Source: Puniceicoccaceae bacterium | GTDB lineage: Bacteria > Verrucomicrobiota > Verrucomicrobiia > Opitutales > Coraliomargaritaceae | Length of the DNA stretch: 21,314 nt | Assembly: GCA_011522825.1 (NCBI GenBank) | Contig: WTIG01000173.1 | Span: 2,501 to 23,814, forward strand | Direction: 5' to 3' | Notes under the pieces: generated by a model | Database searches by the model: none | Seen by the model: only the letters and a program-made list of their open reading frames with translations | Told to the model about the DNA's origin: nothing | Made by a program: the position numbers and the translations under genes | Part shown: in pieces, positions 15,249 to 21,314 of the stretch | Layout: each line of letters starts with the position of its first letter | How positions within the stretch are numbered: the first letter of the stretch is position 1

Positions 15249-15254
15249 TATAAT
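15249..15254 (+). promoter_or_regulatory. candidate -10 element upstream of the SNF2 gene
   Basis: A perfect TATAAT lies 52 bases before the ATG. TTGGAA at 15228-15233 is a partial -35 at 15-base spacing inside the end of the SMUG1 gene. A second weaker option is TTGCCG (15270-15275), 17 bases, TTAAAT (15293-15298), which would start transcription almost at the ATG. Confidence 0.4.
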
Positions 15255-15275
15255 TTCTAATATTAACGCTTGCCG

Positions 15276-15304
15276 AGTAAAATTAAATTTTTTTAAATTT
15301 TACT
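15276..15304. repeat. 29-base AT-rich inverted repeat directly upstream of the SNF2 start
   Basis: The arms AGTAAAATT (15276-15284) and AATTTTACT (15296-15304) are perfect 9-base complements around an 11-base A/T spacer, ending two bases before the ATG at 15307. It could be an operator, or a hairpin in the 5' leader that hides the start. Being all A/T beyond one G/C pair per arm it would be weak as an RNA hairpin and is a poor terminator (no U tract after). Confidence 0.6.
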
Positions 15305-15306
15305 TT

Positions 15307-17874
15307 ATGTTTCCCAAGGAACCGACACGTTCATACAACTCTATTTCATTAGAAAAATGGTTTGATTACATTCAAATTGATTGGGAAGAATTGTTTGCCG
15401 AAGAGATCCTGTCAGAAGCACGAAAGCTCTACTTGTCGGGAGAGGTAAAAGGCATTGAATTATCGGATGATGCCGCAACTATTCATTATGCTTTTACCCG
15501 TAAAGATTTGTATTATTCAATTGTCGATTGGAAGGATGGAACGTTCAAAATTCGATCTTCTACCAGTGATTCTAAACTAGGACATACAATTGCAGCGGCT
15601 GGCTTATATGAAATTGAAGAATTGGTTGCTGATGAGATCAGTCCAATTACCATAGACTCTGAGCAAAAAGGGCAAAGTGATATCAACCCTTCCAAAGTTA
15701 AGAGAAATGGCACAAGACAAAATCGTGCAAGGCAAAGAGAAAAGCAAAATCAGAGGAAGTTGCTCCTTGAATTTTTTGGCTCAGATCGAGGTTTAACTTT
15801 AAAAACTTGGTGGCTCGATAAATATGGGAATAAAGATGCTGTATTTGCTAGTGAATCAGAATCTGTAAGTGAATCAGAGCGAGAGAAGATTGTACAATTA
15901 ACCGTTTTGACTCGGGAGATCGGCTTTCGTTTTAGGAAAGAGAAAGAAGATTTCTTTTTATCCGACTTTGAAAGAATCGCAGGTTTTTTCTCTCATGCGA
16001 AAAAGCGCTGGGAAAGTATTTTTGGTTCATTTGTTTTAGACCAAGGGGCTAAAGAAATGGCACAGGGACTTCAGGAAATAGAGATTTTGGGTCGTGCAGA
16101 AAGTGCAGGACGCAGTAAAATGCGTATGAATTACCAATTCCGACTGGGTTCAGAATTAATGGATATGGAAGATGCCCAATATTTAACCAAATATGCAAAA
16201 GGCACTCACTTTATTAAGGGTAAAGGAATCATTTCCATTCAAGAAGAACAATCCAAGGCGATTAAAAATTGGGAGATCAGTTTTGATGAAAAAAAATTAA
16301 AAGAATGGCCACGTTATATGCTGTATTCTTTATGGCTGGATAAGGGAATACAACTTGATTTAGCGGGGGAGTTAAAACGTTGGAGGGATCGCCTATTAAA
16401 AAGCAAAAAGAAACATGAAAATCTTGAGAGCGATTTGCCTGATTTTTTAAGAGAATATCAAGCAGAAGGTGTCGCATGGATGCATCATATGTTCAATAAT
16501 GGGGGACATTGTTTGCTCGCAGATGAAATGGGCTTAGGAAAAACACTTCAGGTGCTTACATTGATTGCCCATTGTGCAGAGTTTGATCGATCCAGCATAA
16601 TTATTTGCCCTGCGAGTGTCGTGCCAGTATGGAAAATGGAGATAGAGCGATGGTATCCGAGTCTACAGGTGAGAATTTTGAAATCGGATCAATTACCGAA
16701 TAATGAAAAGGGCACATTATGGTTGTCGAGCTATTCTCTTTTGAGAAGGCATATTGATCAAGTAAAGACAGTTTCCTTTGAATATTTAATATTGGACGAA
16801 GCTCAATGTATTAAAAATCCATTAGCAAAGGTAAGCCAAGCTTGTTATCTATTAGATGGTAAATATCGCCTAGCAATTACGGGAACGCCTATTGAAAATA
16901 AACTCTTAGATATATGGTCAATTTTTAATTTCTTGATGCCTGGCTTGATGGGTTCAATGCAAGAATTTGAATCGGCACTTCAATCAGGTAATTTGAGTTG
17001 GATATCAGAATTTTCGGATCATGTTAAAAAACAGATCAGTCCATTTATTTTACGGCGATTAAAAGAACGTGTGGCTCAAGAGTTGCCGGCAAAGACAGAA
17101 GTTGATTTAATTTGTCCAATAAAGGGTCAGCAAAAGACAATCTACAATGCTTTCTTAAATAAAGAATTGGCATTGGTTAATGATACTTCAAGTGAAACGA
17201 TTGAACAAAAGGGCCTCAGTTTATTCACCTTGTTGACCCGCTTAAGACAGGTTTGCTGCGATCCAGGAATTATCCCAGAGGTGGACTTTGATGTTGAGGA
17301 TAGTGGCAAAGTGATTGTTCTCTTGTCTCGATTGAATGAAGCTTTTGATGGAATCAAAAAACGCAAAGTGGTCATTTTTAGCCAGTTCGTAAAATTAATC
17401 GATCGACTGAACCCATTATTGAAAAAGCATTTTCCTGACTTGAATATATATGAGCTTACAGGCTCAACCAGAGATCGCAGCCAGCCAGTTAAAGAATTTC
17501 AAGAGGATCCCAATTCAGCGATTATTTTAGTAAGCCTTAAGGCGGGTGGTACTGGCGTAACTTTGAATACAGCTGATTATCTATTTCTTATGGACCCATG
17601 GTGGAACCCAGCTGTAGAAAATCAAGCGATTGATCGTGTTCATCGAATGGGTCAAAAAATGCCAGTCTTTATCTACAGGATGATTACCAAAGGAACAATC
17701 GAAGAGCGTATCCAATCCTTAAAATCCGAAAAAAGAGAATTGTTTGATTCTACTTTTAAAGATGTGAATATCGTTAAAGACATTCACGAATACTTTGGAA
17801 ATTTAAATAACTTAGTCGCACTCGATAGTTCAGAAACTCAAGAAACGAGTGAGGTCAAAGAGTTGATTAAATAA
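15307..17874 (+). CDS. SNF2-family ATPase with degenerate SWIM-like N-terminus
   Basis: An 855-residue SWI2/SNF2 ATPase. The two-lobe motor begins near residue 383: Q-type motif and Walker A DEMGLGKTLQV (K412), Walker B LDEAQCIKNP (D497, E498), LAITGTPIENK (motif III), VVIFSQFVKLID (motif IV), VSLKAGGTGVTLNTADYL (motif V) and DRVHRMGQ (motif VI, arginines R777 or so and R780). The N-terminal 380 residues are not a motor part. Residues 35-105 look like the start of bacterial SNF2 proteins with a SWIM zinc finger, but the CxC...CxH cysteines are absent (SSTSDSKLGHTIAAAGLYE). Residues about 180-192 hold a short SES repeat. Such proteins translocate on DNA and remodel protein-DNA complexes; the target is unknown. 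It is probably monocistronic and its stop overlaps aroQ by 8 bases, convergently. Confidence 0.95.
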   Translation: MFPKEPTRSYNSISLEKWFDYIQIDWEELFAEEILSEARKLYLSGEVKGIELSDDAATIHYAFTRKDLYYSIVDWKDGTFKIRSSTSDSKLGHTIAAAGLYEIEELVADEISPITIDSEQKGQSDINPSKVKRNGTRQNRARQREKQNQRKLLLEFFGSDRGLTLKTWWLDKYGNKDAVFASESESVSESEREKIVQLTVLTREIGFRFRKEKEDFFLSDFERIAGFFSHAKKRWESIFGSFVLDQGAKEMAQGLQEIEILGRAESAGRSKMRMNYQFRLGSELMDMEDAQYLTKYAKGTHFIKGKGIISIQEEQSKAIKNWEISFDEKKLKEWPRYMLYSLWLDKGIQLDLAGELKRWRDRLLKSKKKHENLESDLPDFLREYQAEGVAWMHHMFNNGGHCLLADEMGLGKTLQVLTLIAHCAEFDRSSIIICPASVVPVWKMEIERWYPSLQVRILKSDQLPNNEKGTLWLSSYSLLRRHIDQVKTVSFEYLILDEAQCIKNPLAKVSQACYLLDGKYRLAITGTPIENKLLDIWSIFNFLMPGLMGSMQEFESALQSGNLSWISEFSDHVKKQISPFILRRLKERVAQELPAKTEVDLICPIKGQQKTIYNAFLNKELALVNDTSSETIEQKGLSLFTLLTRLRQVCCDPGIIPEVDFDVEDSGKVIVLLSRLNEAFDGIKKRKVVIFSQFVKLIDRLNPLLKKHFPDLNIYELTGSTRDRSQPVKEFQEDPNSAIILVSLKAGGTGVTLNTADYLFLMDPWWNPAVENQAIDRVHRMGQKMPVFIYRMITKGTIEERIQSLKSEKRELFDSTFKDVNIVKDIHEYFGNLNNLVALDSSETQETSEVKELIK

Positions 17875-18304
17875 TCGTATTTAAGAAACGAAGTGCTGCT
17901 ACATAGCCTTCAAAGCCAAGACCTGAAATCACCCCTTTGCATGCAGGTGCAGACATCGAAGTTTGTCGAATCTCTTCTCTTTGATAAATATTGCTAATGT
18001 GTACCTCTATTGCAGGGATGTCACATCCTGCAAGTGCGTCTCTTAAAGCAAGGCTAGTGTGCGTGAGTGCGCCAGGATTGATAATAATGCCTGCAATATC
18101 CGATTCACTCAGTGTCTTATTGATAGTATCAATAATAACGCCCTCGTGATTTGATTGATGAAACTCTAATTTGAGACCGAGTGATTCTGCTTCAGCTGTC
18201 ATTTGCTTTTCAAGATCACTCAGTGTTTGATCGCCGTAAATTGAGGGTTCTCTTGCACCGAGTCGGTCAAGGTTGGGGCCATTAATAATTGCTATTGTCT
18301 TCAT
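17867..18304 (-). CDS. aroQ: type II 3-dehydroquinate dehydratase
   Basis: A 145-residue enzyme of the shikimate pathway. INGPNLDRLGAREPSIYG carries the catalytic Y23 and R18 of the flexible lid, INPGALTHTS supplies N76 and H82, and VHISNIYQREEIRQTS supplies H102 and R113; all are standard for type II. It dehydrates 3-dehydroquinate by anti elimination and usually forms dodecamers. It lies 16 bases after the Nif3-like gene. The product chorismate feeds the PabB reaction encoded 6 kb away, though the two are not on one transcript. The last 8 bases overlap the convergent SNF2 gene. No Shine-Dalgarno. Confidence 0.97.
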   Translation of the reverse strand: MKTIAIINGPNLDRLGAREPSIYGDQTLSDLEKQMTAEAESLGLKLEFHQSNHEGVIIDTINKTLSESDIAGIIINPGALTHTSLALRDALAGCDIPAIEVHISNIYQREEIRQTSMSAPACKGVISGLGFEGYVAALRFLNTII

Positions 18305-18320
18305 TACTTTTTTGAAATGT

Positions 18321-19079
18321 TTAGATTAAACAGTCTTGTTCTAAAAACGTCCATTCGATTTTAAAATGATTTGCGAGTTCCTCTGCCAATGCTTTCACTC
18401 CGAAAGTTTCGGTAGCATAATGGCCACAAGGGTATAAATTAAGACCCATCTCTTGAGCCATATTAAAGTGATGTTGCTTTAGTTCTCCAGTAATCAATGT
18501 ATCGATATTATTAGCTTTTAAATAAGGCACCGCACTTTGGCCACTTCCAGTTAATACAGCAATTCTTTTAGGGGTTTCGCTTCCGTATAATATTGATGAA
18601 AAGGTGTTTGGAAATAATGCCTTAAGGCGTTCAGTAAGCATACTTCGTGTACAGCCATTCGATTGACAAATGAAGCTGTAGTTAGTGCCTTTATATTCAA
18701 GAAAGGTGTCGACTACTTCTAATTCCAGTGCCTTAGCCAATAGAGCATTATTGCCAATCTCAGGATGACAATCCAGGGGCAGATGCGCACTAAATACAGC
18801 TATGTTGTGATCCATTGCCATTTTGATTTTTTTATAGTTATGATCCCTGATCGGTGTGATCGGTGACCAAAATAAACCATGGTGACAAAGGAGGAAATCA
18901 GCATTTACTTGTGAAGCTTGTTGGAGCGGAATTAAGCCTGCGTCAACAGAGGCAGCAATTTTTGTAACCGTACCGTTGTTTTCGAGTTGTAGACCGTTTT
19001 GTGCATTTTCAAAATCGGTTATCGAATCAATGCTTAAGCGTTTATGACAATAAGAAATGACTGAGTCTAATTCTACCAT
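18321..19079 (-). CDS. Nif3-like dinuclear metal centre protein (DUF34)
   Basis: A 252-residue Nif3/YbgI-family protein. The metal-binding residues fall in CHHGLFW (65-71), SAHLPLDCH (97-105), TGELKQHH and CGHYATET (H220, E224), all in the expected order, so a dinuclear site should form. The inserted PII-like domain of long family members is absent, so it is the short form. Function in the family is debated; a GTP cyclohydrolase-like and other hydrolase roles have been proposed. It is upstream of aroQ with 16 bases between, and divergent from tcdA. The start is ATG 19079, without Shine-Dalgarno. Confidence 0.93.
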   Translation of the reverse strand: MVELDSVISYCHKRLSIDSITDFENAQNGLQLENNGTVTKIAASVDAGLIPLQQASQVNADFLLCHHGLFWSPITPIRDHNYKKIKMAMDHNIAVFSAHLPLDCHPEIGNNALLAKALELEVVDTFLEYKGTNYSFICQSNGCTRSMLTERLKALFPNTFSSILYGSETPKRIAVLTGSGQSAVPYLKANNIDTLITGELKQHHFNMAQEMGLNLYPCGHYATETFGVKALAEELANHFKIEWTFLEQDCLI

Positions 19080-19175
19080 GCAGTTACATTGGCATAAAAA
19101 AGATAAAGTGGAAGCGAATTTTTAGATTGATTTAATGGTGGCATTTTTCAGTGCTTTTATGGCAGATTTATTTAG
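19080..19175. other. divergent intergenic region between the Nif3-like gene and tcdA
   Basis: This 96-base AT-rich gap must hold promoters for both directions. I find only weak boxes (for example TTGATT at 19127-19132 and TATTTA at 19169-19174, poorly spaced) and no clear repeat or operator. Confidence 0.5.
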
Positions 19176-19958
19176 ATGAGCGATTATTCAACACGGTTTA
19201 GTGCATTAGGGCGATTATATGGTCGGCATGCCTTGGATATATTACCCAAAGCACACGTTGCTATTGTTGGCTTGGGTGGCGTTGGATCTTGGACAGTTGA
19301 AGCTTTAGCACGTTCGGGTATTGGTCATTTAACTTTGATTGATCTCGATGAGGTTTGTTTAAGTAATGTGAATCGCCAGATTCAAGCTTTGGATTCATCG
19401 GTGGGGCAATTTAAGTCTACGGCTTTGAAAGAACGAATTTCTGAAATTGCCCCTGAATGTAAGGTGTTTGAAAAAACACAATTTTTTACTGAACAAACTG
19501 CAGATGAACTATTATCTCAAGGGTATGACTGTATTGTGGATGCAATCGATTCTGTTGCTCACAAATCTTTACTTATTGCTGAAGCGAAAAAAAGAAAATT
19601 GCCGATCGTTACTTGTGGTGGAGGCGGTGGTAAAACAGACCCAACTAAAGTCGTGGTGAACGATTTAGCGAAAACAAAAAATGACCCTTTATTATTGCAG
19701 GTGAGAAAACGACTTAGAAGAGATTATGGCTTTTCAAAGTTTGAACGCCAGAAGTTTCATGTGCCTTGTGTCTTTTCTGAGGAAGAGCCTTCATTCCCCC
19801 ATGCGGATGGAACTGTCAGTTGTGAAAGAGAAAAAGGCGGGGATTATCGTTTAAATTGTGATGCAGGATTTGGCTCTTCAACTATGTTGACGGGTACGAT
19901 TGGCTTCAGCTTGGCATCAGTCGTGATTGATCAGCTGATGGAAAGAGTGAAAACCTGA
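19176..19958 (+). CDS. tcdA: tRNA threonylcarbamoyladenosine dehydratase
   Basis: A 260-residue E1-like (ThiF/MoeB) enzyme. The ATP-binding loop GLGGVGSW is at 32-39, followed by LIDLDEVCLSNVNRQIQ (the D and NRQ residues contacting ATP), DAIDSVAHK and CGGGGGKTDPTKV. The late HVPCVFSEEEPSF and CDAGFGSSTMLTGTIGF are characteristic of TcdA (CsdL), which dehydrates t6A at tRNA position 37 to cyclic t6A. MoeB/ThiF enzymes have CxxC zinc motifs that are not seen here. It stands alone on the plus strand, divergent from the Nif3-like gene, and converges on the MerT-like gene 3 bases away. It needs a sulfur-relay partner of the CsdA/E type in E. coli; none is nearby. Confidence 0.95.
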   Translation: MSDYSTRFSALGRLYGRHALDILPKAHVAIVGLGGVGSWTVEALARSGIGHLTLIDLDEVCLSNVNRQIQALDSSVGQFKSTALKERISEIAPECKVFEKTQFFTEQTADELLSQGYDCIVDAIDSVAHKSLLIAEAKKRKLPIVTCGGGGGKTDPTKVVVNDLAKTKNDPLLLQVRKRLRRDYGFSKFERQKFHVPCVFSEEEPSFPHADGTVSCEREKGGDYRLNCDAGFGSSTMLTGTIGFSLASVVIDQLMERVKT

Positions 19959-19961
19959 TTA

Positions 19962-20324
19962 TTAAATCAATTTTACCGCTAAGTAGGAGAAAAAGAACCC
20001 TACAAAATAAATCCCTAAAGATATAAAATAAATTATACGGGTTATTTTTCGGGATTTCATGCAGATCATTGCTTTCTTTGCATCTAAGGGGCAGGGTGCA
20101 TTTCGGTTTAACCAAAGGAAAAGCCCATTGATTAATAATAGTACTGCTACGATTATGAATATGAGGTTTTTATTTTGAACAAAGGTTGTGAAGCCGGGAA
20201 CATTTGCATAGATAGAGGCCATAACACCGCCCGCACCGATTGCAACTAATAGAGCAGGCAATGCACAACAAAGCAGTGTGCTTGTTGAGAAGAAGAGGGT
20301 GAAATACGATAAAGCGTTTTTCAT
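19962..20324 (-). CDS. MerT-like inner-membrane metal permease
   Basis: A 120-residue protein with three to four hydrophobic segments (about 5-38, 53-72 and 92-117). The first carries LCCALPALL (C19-C20, P23), matching the paired cysteines of MerT helix 1, and the loop after the second segment has two more cysteines (C78, C88), as in MerT. It probably accepts a soft metal ion from a periplasmic HMA protein and moves it inward. The start ATG overlaps the TGA stop of the HMA gene by 4 bases (ATGA), so translation is probably coupled. It is not a classical mer operon: no merR, merA or merB is in the window. Ion specificity unknown, mercury is only one option. Confidence 0.8.
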   Translation of the reverse strand: MKNALSYFTLFFSTSTLLCCALPALLVAIGAGGVMASIYANVPGFTTFVQNKNLIFIIVAVLLLINGLFLWLNRNAPCPLDAKKAMICMKSRKITRIIYFISLGIYFVGFFFSYLAVKLI

Positions 20325-20620
20325 TTGTTTCTTTCTATAGACTCTAAGGCATAGCCGTTCGCTTTTATCAGCTCTTTGATTTTTTCATCAGAGAGAGTTT
20401 CCCCCTCTTTGAGTTCAAGCTCGATAACGCCTTTGTCTAAATCTACATTTATGTGTTCTACAACTTTGGTTTTACTGAATGTCTTTTCCACACTGCGCGC
20501 ACAAAAATCACATACGAGTCCTTTGACATGGATGGTTATATCATAACTGTCTTCAGCAGCAGATAAGACATTTAAAGAGGATAAGAAGAAGATACTTAGA
20601 AGTACGGTAACAGTTTTCAT
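20321..20620 (-). CDS. periplasmic heavy-metal-associated (HMA/MerP-like) protein
   Basis: A 99-residue protein with a signal peptide (hydrophobic residues about 3-20, then LSAAED, cleavage likely near residue 21-22) and an HMA ferredoxin-like domain in the rest. The metal-binding motif is VCDFCARSVEK with C37 and C40 (CxxC). The C-terminal ANGYALESIE is the typical end of this fold. It should bind a thiophilic ion in the periplasm and hand it to the MerT-like protein encoded 4 bases overlapping downstream. The upstream gene encodes a probable outer-membrane protein with a 3-base gap. Confidence 0.88.
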   Translation of the reverse strand: MKTVTVLLSIFFLSSLNVLSAAEDSYDITIHVKGLVCDFCARSVEKTFSKTKVVEHINVDLDKGVIELELKEGETLSDEKIKELIKANGYALESIERNK

Positions 20621-20623
20621 TTT

Positions 20624-21301
20624 TTAGAATCTGATTATAGAGTTAAATAGTAATTGATTATTTGAATTTAAGCCGATCTCGCAAAGGTAATCGCCTTTGA
20701 AAAAACGAACCATTGGTGTGACGATGAAGTGGTTGTCGGAATCTAAGTCATCAGGATGGTGTTCAAATTGAAGCATAAACCAGGTATGGATTTTTCCGTA
20801 CGGTGCAACATAGGGGGCAATTCCTATCCGTGCTATTTGGTGAAAAGAAGTCGATTCAACTTCGTTGTCATCTGTGTATTCGACTTCTGCAGTATAAAGA
20901 AAGAAATGCTTTCTTGTTTCCCAATCATAAGAGAGGTTAAAAGCACCATGAAAAACATTTTTTTCGCTTATCGCTTTTTCCAAACGACCCAAATGAATTT
21001 TGGAATAGAGATTCGACTGAGATTTTTTTTCATTGTTTCTAAATACTAGATGGTTCCACTGTAGCGCATGTAAGCGATCATTCTCTTTCTGATAGTAAGC
21101 TCCGAGATAACCGATTGAGTTTTTTGCATTTGGCGAATAGTGAACATGGACGGTGGTCTTTTCCCAATTATGTTTTTGCATAAATGTCCAACTATCAGGA
21201 TAGGATATGGGTCTCGCATTTAAGAGAGAAAATGAAGCCTGAGTGAGTACCGTACAGAGTAATAGTTTAAAAAATAATTGTTTGGATATACCCATTTGCA
21301 T
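20624..21301 (-). CDS. probable outer-membrane beta-barrel protein of a metal-uptake cassette
   Basis: I do not recognise a named family. The 225-residue protein opens with a signal peptide (MQMGISKQ, then hydrophobic LLLCTVLTQASF, cleavage near LLNARP, about residue 30). The mature part is rich in aromatic residues, alternates polar and hydrophobic residues (for example IHTWFMLQFEHH and NHFIVTPMVRFF), and ends in IIRF; a C-terminal phenylalanine is the usual signal of outer-membrane barrels. It has no cysteine in the mature part except one near the end. A start at the second ATG (21295) is equally possible. It heads the operon with the HMA and MerT-like genes, so it may be the outer-membrane step of the same metal or thiol transport; this is inferred from context. 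Only 13 bases of upstream sequence remain. Confidence 0.65.
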   Translation of the reverse strand: MQMGISKQLFFKLLLCTVLTQASFSLLNARPISYPDSWTFMQKHNWEKTTVHVHYSPNAKNSIGYLGAYYQKENDRLHALQWNHLVFRNNEKKSQSNLYSKIHLGRLEKAISEKNVFHGAFNLSYDWETRKHFFLYTAEVEYTDDNEVESTSFHQIARIGIAPYVAPYGKIHTWFMLQFEHHPDDLDSDNHFIVTPMVRFFKGDYLCEIGLNSNNQLLFNSIIRF

Positions 21302-21314
21302 TACTAATTTAGAT

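Noticed and set aside
15850..15878. Short direct repeat AGTGAATCAGA inside the SNF2 gene
   Set aside because: Two in-frame copies 18 bases apart give a small SES-rich stretch; too short to suggest more than local slippage.
16789..16800. DEAQ instead of DEAH in the SNF2 motor as a sign of an unusual enzyme
   Set aside because: DEAQ followed by IKNP is common in bacterial SNF2 proteins.
19962..20620. Mercury-resistance operon
   Set aside because: MerT- and MerP-like proteins are present but there is no merR, merA or merB, and an outer-membrane candidate is the upstream partner.
20756..21049. 97-codon plus-strand open frame opposite the beta-barrel gene
   Set aside because: No motif or start signal; the opposite strand has a signal peptide and a typical barrel ending.
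1..21314. Mobile element, prophage, CRISPR or defence island
   Set aside because: No transposase, integrase, repeat array, tRNA or phage gene was found; the window is biosynthetic and housekeeping genes.

Overview
This is a gene-dense window of low-to-moderate GC (about 40% by eye) from a Gram-negative bacterium. The evidence for an outer membrane is an LptF-type LPS exporter subunit, a periplasmic heavy-metal-binding protein and a probable outer-membrane beta-barrel protein. Protein character fits a Verrucomicrobiota/PVC-type marine bacterium best: a bacterial SMUG1 glycosylase, a short PyrE, a stand-alone ovothiol-type methyltransferase and frequent absence of Shine-Dalgarno sequences. This assignment is an inference; no rRNA or marker gene is present to settle it. 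I see no tRNA, rRNA, CRISPR array, insertion sequence, integrase or phage gene.

Layout. (1) 1-2582, minus strand: a surface-glycan operon in transcription order phosphoglycosyl transferase, acyl carrier protein, SDR reductase, AMP-forming acyl ligase (the last cut by the left edge). It reads as a module that loads and reduces an acyl group, possibly for decorating a sugar. (2) 2590-4607, plus strand: an M29-like metallopeptidase followed by a stand-alone methyltransferase matching the C-terminal domain of OvoA (ovothiol synthesis). (3) 4608-8647, minus strand: pyrE, a GtrA membrane protein, a sulfotransferase, a GT4 glycosyltransferase and a DUF2334-type deacetylase, again suggesting a modified (sulfated) surface glycan or glycolipid.

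(4) 8740-15237, plus strand: a tight run of eight genes, lptF, pabB, pabC, folP, folB, a fused folK-folA, a SelW-like Rdx protein and a SMUG1 uracil-DNA glycosylase. It covers the p-aminobenzoate branch and most pterin steps of folate synthesis; no folE, pabA/trpG or folC is present here. Single-chain HPPK-DHFR is the most unusual gene. (5) 15307-17874: a SNF2-family ATPase with what looks like a cysteine-less remnant of a SWIM zinc finger. (6) 17867-19079, minus strand: a Nif3-like protein and aroQ. (7) 19176-19958: tcdA, for cyclic t6A in tRNA. (8) 19962-21301, minus strand: a three-gene envelope cassette of a beta-barrel candidate, a periplasmic HMA protein and a MerT-like permease, without merR or merA.

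Strand switches occur at three short divergent promoter regions (2583-2664, 8648-8739, 19080-19175), and convergent pairs abut or overlap (4607/4608, 17867-17874, 19958/19962). No intergenic stretch exceeds 100 bases, and no convincing GC-rich intrinsic terminator was found.
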